From assembly GCA_964501075.1 (NCBI GenBank), contig CAZCRE010000007.1, forward strand, positions 1 to 25,836: a stretch of 25,836 bases of DNA, in the 5' to 3' direction. A model generated the notes under the pieces. It searched no databases, was not told the DNA's origin, and saw only the letters and a list, made by a program, of their open reading frames with translations. Of the stretch, positions 15,609 through 23,969 are shown piece by piece (within the stretch, counting starts at the first letter, position 1; each line of letters begins with the position of its first letter). Origin of the DNA: CAZCRE01 sp964501075. Its GTDB lineage: Archaea; Thermoproteota; Bathyarchaeia; Bathyarchaeales; Bathycorpusculaceae. The position numbers and the translations under genes are program-made.

Positions 15609-17328
15609 AAAACACGCGCAGTTCGCGAGTGAGCGCGCAATCCTCGTCTGGAAGAACCGCGAGATTATCACGTATCCATGGTGGAATGAAACTCCGGCAG
15701 TAGTCAGAAGCAAAGCGATAATCAAGAAATACGATTGCACCCCTATCTTCAAGGGTTCTTATGGGCCTTCCTGCAGCTTGGCATGCTTTTTTCATCGCTG
15801 GAAGGACATAACCATATTCTCGCCCAAATCCTGGAAAAAGTCTTTCGAAATAGTTGATTTGAGCTCGCACTTTTGGAGTGGGCTCCGCGTAGGGTAGCCC
15901 GACTATTGCCACCGAGTTCATCTCATCACCCGGAAAGTCAACTCCTTCTGAGGAACGTCCACCTTGAACACCTAATAGCACAGCGCCTCCATTTTTTGAG
16001 CATGTCTTGAACTCTGCGATCATCTTTTCGTTTTCTCTAGAATCCATACTTCTGTGTTCACAGAAGAGTGGCTTATCCAAGGCTTTCTTTAATCCTTCAA
16101 CGAGTAATGCTCCCAGAACCTCGAATGAGGGCACAAATATCCCGGTATTCGCAGGAGTGTTGCGGACGATTTCGCTTACTCTTTTTATGATTTTTCGGTA
16201 CATTTCGGGCGTTCGTTTTTCCATGGCTGTGGTTACGCCGCTGGAAATGAGGGCTAAAACGTGTTCTTTTGGAAATGGCGAGGGNNNNNNNNNNNNNNNN
16301 NNNNNNNNNNNNNNNNNNNNNNNNNNNNNNNNNNNNNNNNNNNNNNNNNNNNNNNNNNNNNNNNNNNNNNNNNNNNNNNNNNNNCGCTTGATTGAAACGC
16401 CAGTGTCATGTAGGTGCTCAAAGAATTTCTTGGGTTCATCGATGCCAGCTTTTTCTTGGACAAGTTCTGTCAAGAACTCCGGAGGAACTACGGTCTGCTT
16501 TCCGATTTTTTCGGTCATTTCCTCGATCTCGCTTTTGACGGTTTTCGCGAACCGAGCTATGTCCTTATGGTCCAGTCTCTTGGCTTCGGCTTCAGCCTGT
16601 TTTAGCGTGAAAATGGATAGACTACTGCTTGCTATGTCTACAGCGGTTTCTGGAAGGTTGTGCGCCTCATCAACGATGAGAATAGTCTTAGTCAGCGGCG
16701 CCCCCAAGTTTCTAAGAAAAACATTGCGTATCGCTGGATCGAATACATAGAGATAACTCATCACGATGACGTCCATGTCAGTTATGGAAGCCTTCACAAG
16801 CTCATATGGACAAAAGCCTCTTCTTCGACAGATTCTCAGAACTTCCGAAGCTGTACATGGAGAAAAAGCCATCTGCTGTTGAATTTCGAAACATTCGTCC
16901 TCTTTATCTTCAATGCTTTCGTAGTATGGGCATCGATGCTGTGCTTTGAGTAGCTCACAGATTTCCATAGCCGCTCTGGTGTCAAGTGGGTGTCTTGTTA
17001 TGAGGTTATTGAGACACATCTCATGACGCGCGCGGATTGAGATTCCTGCAACGCGACTTTCTTTTGAAATAGCTTTCAGCTCCTCGATTACGCGATCGTG
17101 TTGGCGATGGGTTCTCGCGACATACAACACTTTCAGTTTTCTATCGATCGCTTTGGGAAGGCATGCTGACAATGCAGCAACAGTTTTACCCAATCCGTTG
17201 CTCCCCTCTATAAGCACAGAACGACCTTCTTCGACTGCTTCACAGACCGTTTCCATGAAGTCGTCTTGATAAGGTCTAACTTCAGCGTAAGGAAAGTACC
17301 GCGCAATCTCCGAACGCAATTCAGTCAT
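15592..17328 (-). CDS. XPD/Rad3-like 5'-3' DNA helicase with Fe-S cluster, internal gap
   Basis: Superfamily 2 helicase related to XPD. Walker A is GSNGLGKT (K48), DEAH box is VDEAHNLPE (D220-H223). Between them are cysteines suited to the Fe-S cluster: MCLNNL, RCPYYES, and later candidates in SPCTASE and GFCPYE. After the gap come PSPFPKEHVLALISSGVTT, LLGVQGGRSSEGVDFPG, IVGLPYAEPTPKVRAQ and the arginine-finger motif QAAGRPIRTLEDRG. The 100-N run (16285-16384) removes the end of the Arch domain and the expected motif III (SGTL-like), so exact length is unknown; 578 aa if the gap size were real. It overlaps the nth stop by 8 bases: a repair operon. Confidence 0.9.
   Translation of the reverse strand: MTELRSEIARYFPYAEVRPYQDDFMETVCEAVEEGRSVLIEGSNGLGKTVAALSACLPKAIDRKLKVLYVARTHRQHDRVIEELKAISKESRVAGISIRARHEMCLNNLITRHPLDTRAAMEICELLKAQHRCPYYESIEDKEDECFEIQQQMAFSPCTASEVLRICRRRGFCPYELVKASITDMDVIVMSYLYVFDPAIRNVFLRNLGAPLTKTILIVDEAHNLPETAVDIASSSLSIFTLKQAEAEAKRLDHKDIARFAKTVKSEIEEMTEKIGKQTVVPPEFLTELVQEKAGIDEPKKFFEHLHDTGVSIKXXXXXXXXXXXXXXXXXXXXXXXXXXXXXXXXXXPSPFPKEHVLALISSGVTTAMEKRTPEMYRKIIKRVSEIVRNTPANTGIFVPSFEVLGALLVEGLKKALDKPLFCEHRSMDSRENEKMIAEFKTCSKNGGAVLLGVQGGRSSEGVDFPGDEMNSVAIVGLPYAEPTPKVRAQINYFERLFPGFGREYGYVLPAMKKACQAAGRPIRTLEDRGAIVFLDYRFASDYCRSFIPPWIRDNLAVLPDEDCALTRELRVFFKKAC
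16285..16384. other. Assembly gap (100 N) inside the helicase gene
   Basis: Scaffold gap of standard size. The flanking sequences do not overlap, so real sequence (part of the Arch domain and motif III) is missing. The helicase is open in one frame if the gap is 100 bp or differs from it by a multiple of three. Confidence 0.98.
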
Positions 17329-17992
17329 TCTTATTCCACGCGACTCTTGAAGGACAAAGCTGGTTCACTGGACACCGCATGCACGACGGAGTCCGAGCCC
17401 CGCAATATTCTCTACCATGCAAAATCAGTAGTAAATGAACGTTGGAGTAGTCCTTTGGATCGTAGAGAGCTTGGAGTGATGTACGGACAGCTTCATAATT
17501 GCCATTGGCTGGCACCAGACCTAATCGTTTTGAAACACGGTTAACATGCGTGTCAACTGGGATCGTGGGTTTTCCAGATGCAAACAAGAGAACGACATCA
17601 GCCGTTTTAGGCCCAACTCCACGTAGCTGTAGAAGAATCTTTCTTGCTTCTTCGAGGGGCTGTGACAAAATTGGTTCTAGGCTGTCATGGTAATGACTGT
17701 GTATTGTTTTTGAAACCTGTTTTATTGCCTTAGCTTTGTTTCTGTAGAGCCCAGCCACTTTCAAGCACTGTTCAATTTGGCCTGTCTCCGCATTCGCAAG
17801 TACTTCGGACCTTATGTCAAACCTGTTCGAAAGGTTTTCGAAGGCTTTCAGCGTATTTATGTCAGCCGTGTTCTGCGAGATTATGGTCATAATCAATGTT
17901 CTAAACGGATCACCGAATGGTCTGTTTCCCTTCTGTTTTGGAAAAGCCTTCTTGAGTGCTTGTAAGATGAGTTGCGCTCGATCGTTAGCCAT
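17321..17992 (-). CDS. nth: Endonuclease III (DNA glycosylase/AP lyase)
   Basis: Base-excision repair enzyme that removes oxidised pyrimidines and cuts the AP site. Starting at ATG 17992 it has 223 aa, the typical size. The helix-hairpin-helix LRGVGPKTADVVLLF carries the catalytic Lys129, followed by IPVDTHVNRV with Asp147. The C-terminal 4Fe-4S motif is C-x6-C-x2-C-x5-C (CGARTPSCMRCPVNQLC). A longer frame reaches 18091 but adds an unrelated hydrophobic extension. ATG 17992 lies about 30 bp from a TATA-like box (TATTTA, 18025-18020), fitting leaderless transcription. The stop overlaps the start of the XPD-like helicase by eight bases, so the two repair genes are coupled. Confidence 0.95.
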   Translation of the reverse strand: MANDRAQLILQALKKAFPKQKGNRPFGDPFRTLIMTIISQNTADINTLKAFENLSNRFDIRSEVLANAETGQIEQCLKVAGLYRNKAKAIKQVSKTIHSHYHDSLEPILSQPLEEARKILLQLRGVGPKTADVVLLFASGKPTIPVDTHVNRVSKRLGLVPANGNYEAVRTSLQALYDPKDYSNVHLLLILHGREYCGARTPSCMRCPVNQLCPSRVAWNKND

Positions 17993-18068
17993 CGAAGTGA
18001 ATCGCCCTTTTGAAAGTGATAAATAGTGAATGAATGAAGCTATTAATAAGCAATGGAGATTCTGGAAA
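17993..18068. promoter_or_regulatory. Divergent leaderless promoters, nth and 18069 gene
   Basis: Minus-strand TATTTA (18025-18020) lies about 30 bp from ATG 17992. Plus-strand TATTAATA (18041-18048) lies about 25 bp from ATG 18069. Both are at leaderless spacing and fix the start chosen for each gene. Confidence 0.5.
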
Positions 18069-18446
18069 ATGGAACGTGCGAAGGTTGTCAAAGATGAGAT
18101 AGTTGAGCAAGATACTCATTATTTGGCGGTGTACGTGGAAACAGATAATTCATGCTTGGTTCTGCTAAGTGAAAACGAAGACAAGCTTGGAACCTTAGCC
18201 ATCGCTGTTCCAAGACCGAGAGACCTGTTGGGTCCACCTACATCATCCGTTCTTCTAGGGGACAAGAACGCGATTTTGGCGCGCATGTTCGCTGAGTACG
18301 TCTCCTCCAAAAAGGAGAAGATAGCATTAGTGTCGATTTACTTGGAGACCGCCAGTGAAACGCAAGCGCAGTCTATTTTCAAGAGGCTCATCGAGAAAGT
18401 TGTACACAGTGAGGGACACGCTGAAAAGGAGGGACTAGCCACATGA
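18069..18446 (+). CDS. Conserved archaeal protein, possibly proteasome assembly chaperone-like
   Basis: 125 aa from ATG 18069 (an upstream ATG at 18030 is less likely because the TATA box at 18041-18048 lies between). The sequence contains LGTLAIAVPRPRDLLGPPTS, then SSVLLGDKNAILARMFAEYV and KIALVSIYLETASETQAQ. This layout recalls small archaeal proteins annotated as proteasome assembly chaperone 3/4-like (TSSVLFG, then R-x-LAE, then LVSL), but I hold this loosely. No membrane segment is seen. The gene's stop overlaps the UbiD start by four bases (ATGA), so the two are translationally coupled; a direct functional link is not known. Confidence 0.6.
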   Translation: MERAKVVKDEIVEQDTHYLAVYVETDNSCLVLLSENEDKLGTLAIAVPRPRDLLGPPTSSVLLGDKNAILARMFAEYVSSKKEKIALVSIYLETASETQAQSIFKRLIEKVVHSEGHAEKEGLAT

Positions 18447-19789
18447 GTTTCAGAGATTTTATTGGACAAATGGAAGAAAAAGCCGAAGTTCTACATGTTA
18501 AGGAACCATTGTCAACCAAGTTTGAGATCTCGTATTTTATGAGGAGTTTTGACAACAATGGTCCCATTCTTTCTTTTGACAAAGTGAAGAACCATGGCGG
18601 CAGAGTTGTTGCCAACGCTTGCGGAACGCGTAAGAGAATTTGCTCAGCGCTTAGCGTTGATGAGAAAAATCTTTACGGAAAATTAATGGATGCTTGGCGT
18701 TCGCCAATAAAGCCAGAAGTCATCGCAGACGGCCCAGTCATGGAGAGAACGATGAAGAACGTTGACCTGTTCAGCCTTCCGATTTTGACGCATTTTGAGA
18801 GAGACGCTGGGCCATACGTAACATCTGGAGTGGTGTATGCGAGAAGCCCCGATGGAAAGATTGAGAACGTTTCAATTCATCGTTTACAGGTTTTGGACAA
18901 TAAGCATCTGGCGATCCGTCTGGTGCCGCGGCATCTTTTCAAGCTGTGGAATATGGCAAAAGAAACAGGAAAGAATTTGGACGTTACGATTTCGATTGGT
19001 GTTCACCCTGCAGTCTTGTTGGCTGCATCGTCACCTGTTCCTTTTGGCGTAAACGAGTTCAGCGTTGCAAACTCCTTATTGGACGGCGGCTTGCGATTGA
19101 TCGACTGCGAAAATGTGGACGCTTGCGCTCCGGCAGAAGCTGAGGTGGTCTTAGAGGGTAAGATTTCGTCGACCAAGGAAGTTGTTGAGGGACCCTTTGT
19201 GGATATAACTGGAACTTATGATGTTCAACGGAAGCAGCCAATTCTGGAAGTTGTGGGTGCTATGTGTCGCAGAGACTATCTCTATCACGGTCTTTTGCCT
19301 TCTGGCGCTGAGCATAGGCTTTTGATGGGTTTGCCGCATGAAGTGTTGATTTGGGAAAGCGTTTCGAAAGTGGTGCCTAAAGTTTGTGCAGTCAACCTTT
19401 CAGTCGGTGGCAGCGGATGGCTACATGCAGTTGTATCGGTTGAAAAGCAGGTGGACGGCGATGGAAAGAATGCCTTATTGGCGGCTTTGGCAGCGCACCC
19501 AAGTTTGAAGCATGTGGTGGTTGTGGATCCAGACATCAACGTGTTTGATGCTTCTGATATTGAGTGGGCTATTGCGACACGTTTTCAAGCCAGTGAAGAC
19601 CTCGTCGTCATCGAGAACGTTCGTGGTTCCACTTTGGACTCTTCCGCGAATCAGGAGAATGGTTTGACTAGCAAGATGGGTTTGGACGCGACTAAACCGT
19701 TTACGAAGCCTAAGGAGAAGTTTGATCGTGCAAAGATTCCCGTAAGTAAGCGAATTGAATCGATTATCCGTGGGTTGCAGGATGTGTGA
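18443..19789 (+). CDS. UbiD-family prFMN decarboxylase, likely anhydromevalonate phosphate decarboxylase
   Basis: UbiD enzymes use prenylated FMN to decarboxylate unsaturated acids. The 448-aa protein aligns along the family: PILTHFERDAGPYVTSGVVY near 113-132, NVSIHRLQ (142-149, prFMN region), EGPFVDITGTYD (249-260), VVVDPDINVFDASDIEWAIA, and a C-terminal TSKMGLDATKP. In most archaea that lack mevalonate diphosphate decarboxylase, a UbiD of about this size (first shown in Aeropyrum pernix) converts trans-anhydromevalonate 5-phosphate to isopentenyl phosphate. I infer this role from lineage and length; no other mevalonate gene or ubiX is in the window. It overlaps the upstream gene by four bases. 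Confidence 0.88.
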   Translation: MSFRDFIGQMEEKAEVLHVKEPLSTKFEISYFMRSFDNNGPILSFDKVKNHGGRVVANACGTRKRICSALSVDEKNLYGKLMDAWRSPIKPEVIADGPVMERTMKNVDLFSLPILTHFERDAGPYVTSGVVYARSPDGKIENVSIHRLQVLDNKHLAIRLVPRHLFKLWNMAKETGKNLDVTISIGVHPAVLLAASSPVPFGVNEFSVANSLLDGGLRLIDCENVDACAPAEAEVVLEGKISSTKEVVEGPFVDITGTYDVQRKQPILEVVGAMCRRDYLYHGLLPSGAEHRLLMGLPHEVLIWESVSKVVPKVCAVNLSVGGSGWLHAVVSVEKQVDGDGKNALLAALAAHPSLKHVVVVDPDINVFDASDIEWAIATRFQASEDLVVIENVRGSTLDSSANQENGLTSKMGLDATKPFTKPKEKFDRAKIPVSKRIESIIRGLQDV

Positions 19790-19810
19790 GACGAGACCTT
19801 GTTGCACTAG

Positions 19811-19820
19811 CTTATATAAG
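19811..19820 (+). promoter_or_regulatory. TATA box for the CBS-domain gene
   Basis: CTTATATAAG is a perfect 10-bp palindrome and the clearest TATA box in the window. The expected start is near 19842, with GGTGAT (19842-19847) before GTG 19851. Confidence 0.6.
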
Positions 19821-19850
19821 ATCAGGGTAAGAATGTGAGTTGGTGATTTT

Positions 19851-20348
19851 GTGTCGCGTCAGAAGGAGAAAGATCGGTCAGAAGGTGACACGATGTTGAA
19901 GGTTGAGGACGTCATGGTTCGCGAAGTGGTCACAGTAAATGAGGATTATTCGGTTAAAAATGCTGCTGAAATCATGAACAAGTTTGAGATAGGATCGCTG
20001 ATCGTTGTCAACGAAGGAAAAACCGTTGGCATAATGACTGAAAGAGACGTTTTGAAACGGGTTGTGGCAGAATCGAGGGATGCCAGAAAGACTAAGGTCA
20101 AAGATGTCATGACGAGCCCACTGATTGTCACTGCCCCCAAAATAGAGTTGGAAGAAGCTGTGAAACTAATGTTCCAGATGAAAATCAAGAAACTCCCCGT
20201 AGTTGATGGAAAACGGCTCGTAGGCTTATTGTCTTTGACTGATGTTGCTCGATTCCATCCTCAAATGACCAGAATGTTGAAACAGCTAGCCAATAGCCAA
20301 GCTACACCAAAAAGTATGAAGAAGATCGTAGACCGCTACATCGTATGA
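19851..20348 (+). CDS. Two-CBS-domain protein
   Basis: 165 aa with a tandem pair of CBS domains and little else: the first at about residues 18-75 (VEDVMVREVVTVNEDYSVK, then GIMTERDVLKR) and the second at about 80-140 (VKDVMTSPLIVTAPKIELEEA, then GLLSLTDVAR). CBS pairs bind adenosine nucleotides or related ligands and act as regulatory sensors; the target is not evident here. GTG 19851 fits the TATA box and GGTGAT; ATG 19893 is an alternative start, just before the first domain. It appears to be a single-gene unit between ubiD and sua5. Confidence 0.9.
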   Translation: MSRQKEKDRSEGDTMLKVEDVMVREVVTVNEDYSVKNAAEIMNKFEIGSLIVVNEGKTVGIMTERDVLKRVVAESRDARKTKVKDVMTSPLIVTAPKIELEEAVKLMFQMKIKKLPVVDGKRLVGLLSLTDVARFHPQMTRMLKQLANSQATPKSMKKIVDRYIV

Positions 20349-20385
20349 TAGGTCTCTCGTCTAGTTTCTGTGCCAGTTCTCATGA

Positions 20386-20394
20386 AGTTTAAAT
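20386..20394 (+). promoter_or_regulatory. TATA-like box for sua5
   Basis: AGTTTAAAT, expected start near 20417, short leader before ATG 20428. Confidence 0.4.
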
Positions 20395-20427
20395 GTGCAA
20401 GCTCAGCTTCATCACTGTGAGCAACAG

Positions 20428-21501
20428 ATGAAGACACAAGTGTTCAAGATTGACCCACAGAAACTAGACATGGACAAGATTAGAGCAGCAGCTGGCGTAA
20501 TCAAGAGTGGCGGTCTCGTAGCTTTTCCAACTGAGACTGTCTATGGTTTAGGAGCTGACGCACTGAATGCGAAAGCGGTTTTGACCTTGTTTAAAGCGAA
20601 GAGGCGCCCGCTTGACAATCCTCCGATAGTACACGTCTGTGATGTGAAGGACGTTCAGCGACTGGTCAAGGAAATTTCATCTGAAGCCAAGAAACTGATG
20701 AAGATTTTCTGGCCGGGTCCACTAACGTTGATTCTCAAGCGGTCTGCTATAGTTCCTGACGTGACAGTTGCGGGTTTAGACACCGTTGCAGTAAGGATGC
20801 CCAGCAACGATGTCGCATTAGCGTTGATTAAGGAAAGCAATTGTCCAATCTCGGCTCCCAGTGCGAATCTTGCCGGAAAACCCAGCCCCACATCTGCGGA
20901 GCACGTGCTGGAAGACTTGGACGGGCGCATTGACGCTGTTCTCGACGCTGGACCAACCAGCATCGGAGTTGAGTCGACAGTCTTGGATCTGACGGTATGC
21001 CCTCCACAGGTTCTGCGTCCTGGCGGTACACCGTTCGAGGCTTTAGCAAAGGCCATTGGCAAGGTTGAACTTGACCCTGCATCTGTATCTGATCAAGCTT
21101 TGTCTCTGGAAAAAGCGCGTTCGCCTGGGGTCAAACACAAGCATTATGCGCCGAACGCGGAAATGGTTCTTGTCGAGGGAGATTCGGTAGAGGCTATAGT
21201 GAACAAGGTGATCGAGTTGGTCGGGCTTTATGAGGAAAGGGGCAAGAGAGTCGGCGTTTTAGGAACTGATGAGACTGTGAAATACTACAGGATGAGTGTT
21301 GTGAAGTCTCTGGGCAGTAGAGGTGATTCGGCAGGTTTGGCAAGGAACCTTTTCAGGCTTCTGAGAGAGTTTGACACGGAAAACATTGATGTCATAATCG
21401 CTGAGGGGACACCTACCACAGGTTTAGGCTTGGCTGTCCAAAACAGACTTCGCAAAGCAGCAGGCTACAATATCGCCAAAGCGCAGGCCATCCCGCACTA
21501 G
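20428..21501 (+). CDS. sua5: Threonylcarbamoyl-AMP synthase, Sua5 type
   Basis: Makes L-threonylcarbamoyl-AMP from threonine, bicarbonate and ATP, the first step of t6A37 modification of ANN-decoding tRNAs. 357 aa from ATG 20428. The YrdC domain (about 1-205) shows GGLVAFPTETVYGLGADA, FKAKRRPLDNPPIVHV, WPGPLTLIL, SAPSANLAGKPSPTSAEHV, ESTVLDL and VLRPGG. A linker with SPGVKHKHYAP leads to the C-terminal Sua5 domain (about 225-350) ending in TGLGLAVQNRLRKAAG. Both domains are complete, so this is Sua5 rather than the short YrdC/TsaC form. GTG 20395 would add 11 residues but is less natural. Confidence 0.95.
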   Translation: MKTQVFKIDPQKLDMDKIRAAAGVIKSGGLVAFPTETVYGLGADALNAKAVLTLFKAKRRPLDNPPIVHVCDVKDVQRLVKEISSEAKKLMKIFWPGPLTLILKRSAIVPDVTVAGLDTVAVRMPSNDVALALIKESNCPISAPSANLAGKPSPTSAEHVLEDLDGRIDAVLDAGPTSIGVESTVLDLTVCPPQVLRPGGTPFEALAKAIGKVELDPASVSDQALSLEKARSPGVKHKHYAPNAEMVLVEGDSVEAIVNKVIELVGLYEERGKRVGVLGTDETVKYYRMSVVKSLGSRGDSAGLARNLFRLLREFDTENIDVIIAEGTPTTGLGLAVQNRLRKAAGYNIAKAQAIPH

Positions 21502-21539
21502 ATTTGGTGTATTAGCATCCCGCTTGGATCATGGAAACT

Positions 21540-21547
21540 CTTATAAG
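21540..21547 (+). promoter_or_regulatory. TATA box for the small membrane protein
   Basis: CTTATAAG, expected start near 21570, right at a GTG (21573-21575). Confidence 0.45.
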
Positions 21548-21572
21548 ATGATCTTTTGAAGCTTGGTTCAGG

Positions 21573-21867
21573 GTGAACGAGTCTGAAATCTCGATGGCGA
21601 CTCCTAGTTTTGATTTTCTTAGTCAGCCTTTTTGCAGGTCTTGCCTCTGGGTTTTTTGAGAGCAAACCGGATTTCGTCAGCATTCCAGAGAACAAGTATT
21701 TCGGGTTTCCGCTCATTTGGCGAATGCTAAACACGGCGACAGGTGAGACGGGTTTATACTTTTTTGAGTTGGCCATTGATTGCCTGTTTTGGTTTGCGCT
21801 CGTGTCAATAGCGGCTGTTGTCGCGATAGCCATACAGAAGTCGGTTAAGAAAGGGAAGTCTGAGTGA
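21573..21867 (+). CDS. Small two-helix membrane protein with apparent 1-nt frameshift near its start
   Basis: The main frame is open from 21577 and gives LKSRWRLLVLIFLVSLFAG, a first membrane helix, an external part (ESKPDFVSIPENKYFGFPLIWRM), a second helix (about ELAIDCLFWFALVSIAAVVAIA) and a basic tail; it ends at TGA 21865-21867. The only start in that frame is TTG 21610, which would cut off the positive residues and part of helix one. GTG 21573, at leaderless distance from the TATA box, encodes Met-Asn-Glu in another frame; removing one T near 21582 joins it to LKSRWRLL, giving a natural N-terminus. Either the assembly has a one-base error or the gene is slightly broken. The family is unknown. 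Confidence 0.55.
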
Positions 21868-21958
21868 TTAAGCTAGAGACTGAAAGCTTTGGTCTTTGTT
21901 TTTCCAGATACGCGCTAAGACAGAGAGTAGTGTTGGTTAACGGAGCAACTGTCACAGA

Positions 21959-23778
21959 TTATTTGAGCATCGGCATTTTGATGTTTTTTTCTTTCGCCAT
22001 TTTCTGTGCTTTCTCGTATCCCGCGTCTGCGTGCCTTACTACAGCTGTTCCGGGGTCTGTGGTCAGCACGGTTGTTATTCGTTTTTCCGCGTCTTTTGTT
22101 CCATCAGCAACCAAGCACATTCCCGCGTGTATGCTGTAGCCTATTCCAACTCCTCCACCATGATGCACGCTAACCCACGTGGCGCCACCAACCGCGTTCA
22201 ACAAAGCATTGAGTATTGGCCAGTCGGCAATTGCGTCGCTACCGTCTTTCATGCCTTCGGTCTCTCGGTTGGGCGAAGCGACGCTTCCACCATCCAAGTG
22301 GTCACGTCCAATCCAGACAGGGCCACTGAGTTCGCCGCTGCCAACCATGTCGTTGATGATCTTGCCGAACCTTGCTCTTTCGCCGAATCCAAGCCAGCAA
22401 ACCCTTGAGGGTAAGCCCTGAAACTTCACATGTTCCTTTGCCTTACGTATCCACCTGCACAACTCAGTGTTGTAGGAGAACTCTTTCAGCACCACTTCAT
22501 CAAGCTTGAAAATGTCTTCTTTGCTCCCCACGAGTGAAGCCCAGCGGAATGGACCTTTACCCTCACAGAACAAGGGTCGAACATAACGCTGCACGAAACC
22601 CGAATAAGCAAACGCCTCTTTGAAGCCTGCGTCGTAGGCTTGTTGACGCAGGTTGTTTCCATAGTCAAAAGTNNNNNNNNNNNNNNNNNNNNNNNNNNNN
22701 NNNNNNNNNNNNNNNNNNNNNNNNNNNNNNNNNNNNNNNNNNNNNNNNNNNNNNNNNNNNNNNNNNNNNNNNCTTTGAAGCCTGCGTCGTAGGCTTGTTG
22801 ACGCAGGTTGTTTCCATAGTCAAAAGTCACGGCTCCCTTGCGCATCATGCCGACCATTGCTTCAACTTGAGTGCGCATGCTCTCCATCGAGTGGCGCACG
22901 TATTCTTTTGGATCGCGTTGCCTTAGCTTGTCTGCCTCTTCCTTGCTGAAACCAGCTGGATAATATCCGTTCAGAGGATCATGTGCACTCGTCTGATCGG
23001 TCACGACATCAGGAATTATGCCGCGTTTCAGGAGTTCAGGAAAAACTTCAGCGGCATTGCCCAAAAGGCCAACACTTCGTGCTATTCCCTTCTGCTTGGC
23101 CTCCACCGCTAACCTGATTGCTTCGCCCAGACTGTCTGTCCATGTGTCCAGATAACCATAGCTGAGCCTACGTTCAATCGCCCACTTGTTGACCTCCACG
23201 ACCAGAGCCACACCCTCGTTCATCGTAGTCGCCAGCGGCTGAGCACCCCCCATCTCGCCCAAACCAGCCGTCAAGACAAGTCTACCGCGCAGGCTTCCAC
23301 CGAAATGCTCCTTGGCAACCGCTGCCAAAGTCTCGTAAGTCCCCTGCAGTATACCCTGAGTGCCTATGTAAGCCCAAGAACCAGCCGTCATCTGACCATA
23401 CATGATCAGACCCTTCTGTTCAAGCTCGAAGAAGTAGTCCCAATTAGCCCATTTTGGAACAAGCAACGCGTTGGCAATCAAAACTCTCGGAGCCCACTCG
23501 TGCGTCTTGAAGACAGCCACGGGCTTGCCGCTCTGGATGAGCATGGTTTCATCAGGTTCCAAGTTCACAAGTGTCTCAACGATTTTGTCGAAGCATTCCC
23601 AGTTCCGCGCGGCCTTGCCTGTGCCGCCATAGATTATCAGGTGTTCAGGATCCTTTGCTACTTCAGGGTCTAAAACGTGACAGAGCATCCGCAAAACGCC
23701 TTCGATCTGCCAGTTCCTACAATGCAACTCTGGACCGGTTAGACACTCAACGGGCCGCTTGACCTTGAACGCATTCAC
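21959..23778 (-). CDS. hutU: Urocanate hydratase, split by a false assembly gap
   Basis: HutU hydrates urocanate to imidazolonepropionate in histidine degradation, with tightly bound NAD. The N-terminal part (23778 to 22773) shows YGGTGKAARNWECFD, QSGKPVAVFKTHEWAPRVL, MYGQMTAGSWAYIGTQGI, the NAD loop GLGEMGGAQPLATT (172-185) and DQTSAHDPLNGYYPAGF. After the gap come FVQRYVRPLFCEGKGPFRW, WIGRDHLDGGSVASPNRET, and the active-site region SVHHGGGVGIGYSIHAGM. A 55-bp sequence is repeated on both sides of the N run; collapsing it yields one uninterrupted frame of about 554 aa, the normal HutU length. The gene is therefore intact. GTG 23778 is the start, with GGTGA upstream. No other hut gene is in the window. 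Confidence 0.94.
22618..22827. repeat. 55-bp direct repeat flanking a 100-N gap (assembly artefact)
   Basis: 22618-22672 and 22773-22827 are identical over 55 bp and abut the N run (22673-22772) on each side. Both encode the same HutU segment, and merging them restores the reading frame and the family length. The contigs therefore overlap by 55 bp, a common assembler k-mer size, and the N run represents no missing sequence. Confidence 0.9.
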
Positions 23779-23821
23779 TGATTCACCACGACCCAGAAGA
23801 GTACAAAGCGCACTTTCCTAA

Positions 23822-23829
23822 CCTTTAAA
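23822..23829 (-). promoter_or_regulatory. TATA-like box for hutU
   Basis: GTTTAAAG on the minus strand; expected start near 23799, about 20 nt before GTG 23778. Confidence 0.4.
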
Positions 23830-23969
23830 CCGATTTTACGGCATGGTCTAAGCATGATTTTGGATTCCACAAGGAGAATAATTAAGCAATGAGTTAAAAA
23901 GGCTTATCCTTTCGAGATTCACAAAAAAAGGGAAATATTCAAAAGTATAAGAGTTGTAATTGAACAAAC

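Noticed and set aside
16007..16750. Long plus-strand frame across the second gap
   Set aside because: Antisense to the XPD-like helicase and kept open only by unknown bases.
21864..22139. 91-codon plus-strand frame whose GTG overlaps the stop of the small membrane protein (GTGA)
   Set aside because: About two thirds of it is antisense to the end of hutU, a certain gene, and its hydrophobic look follows from that complement.
22618..22827. 55-bp direct repeat as a biological duplication or element target site
   Set aside because: It abuts an N run on both sides and merging the copies restores a normal-length HutU.
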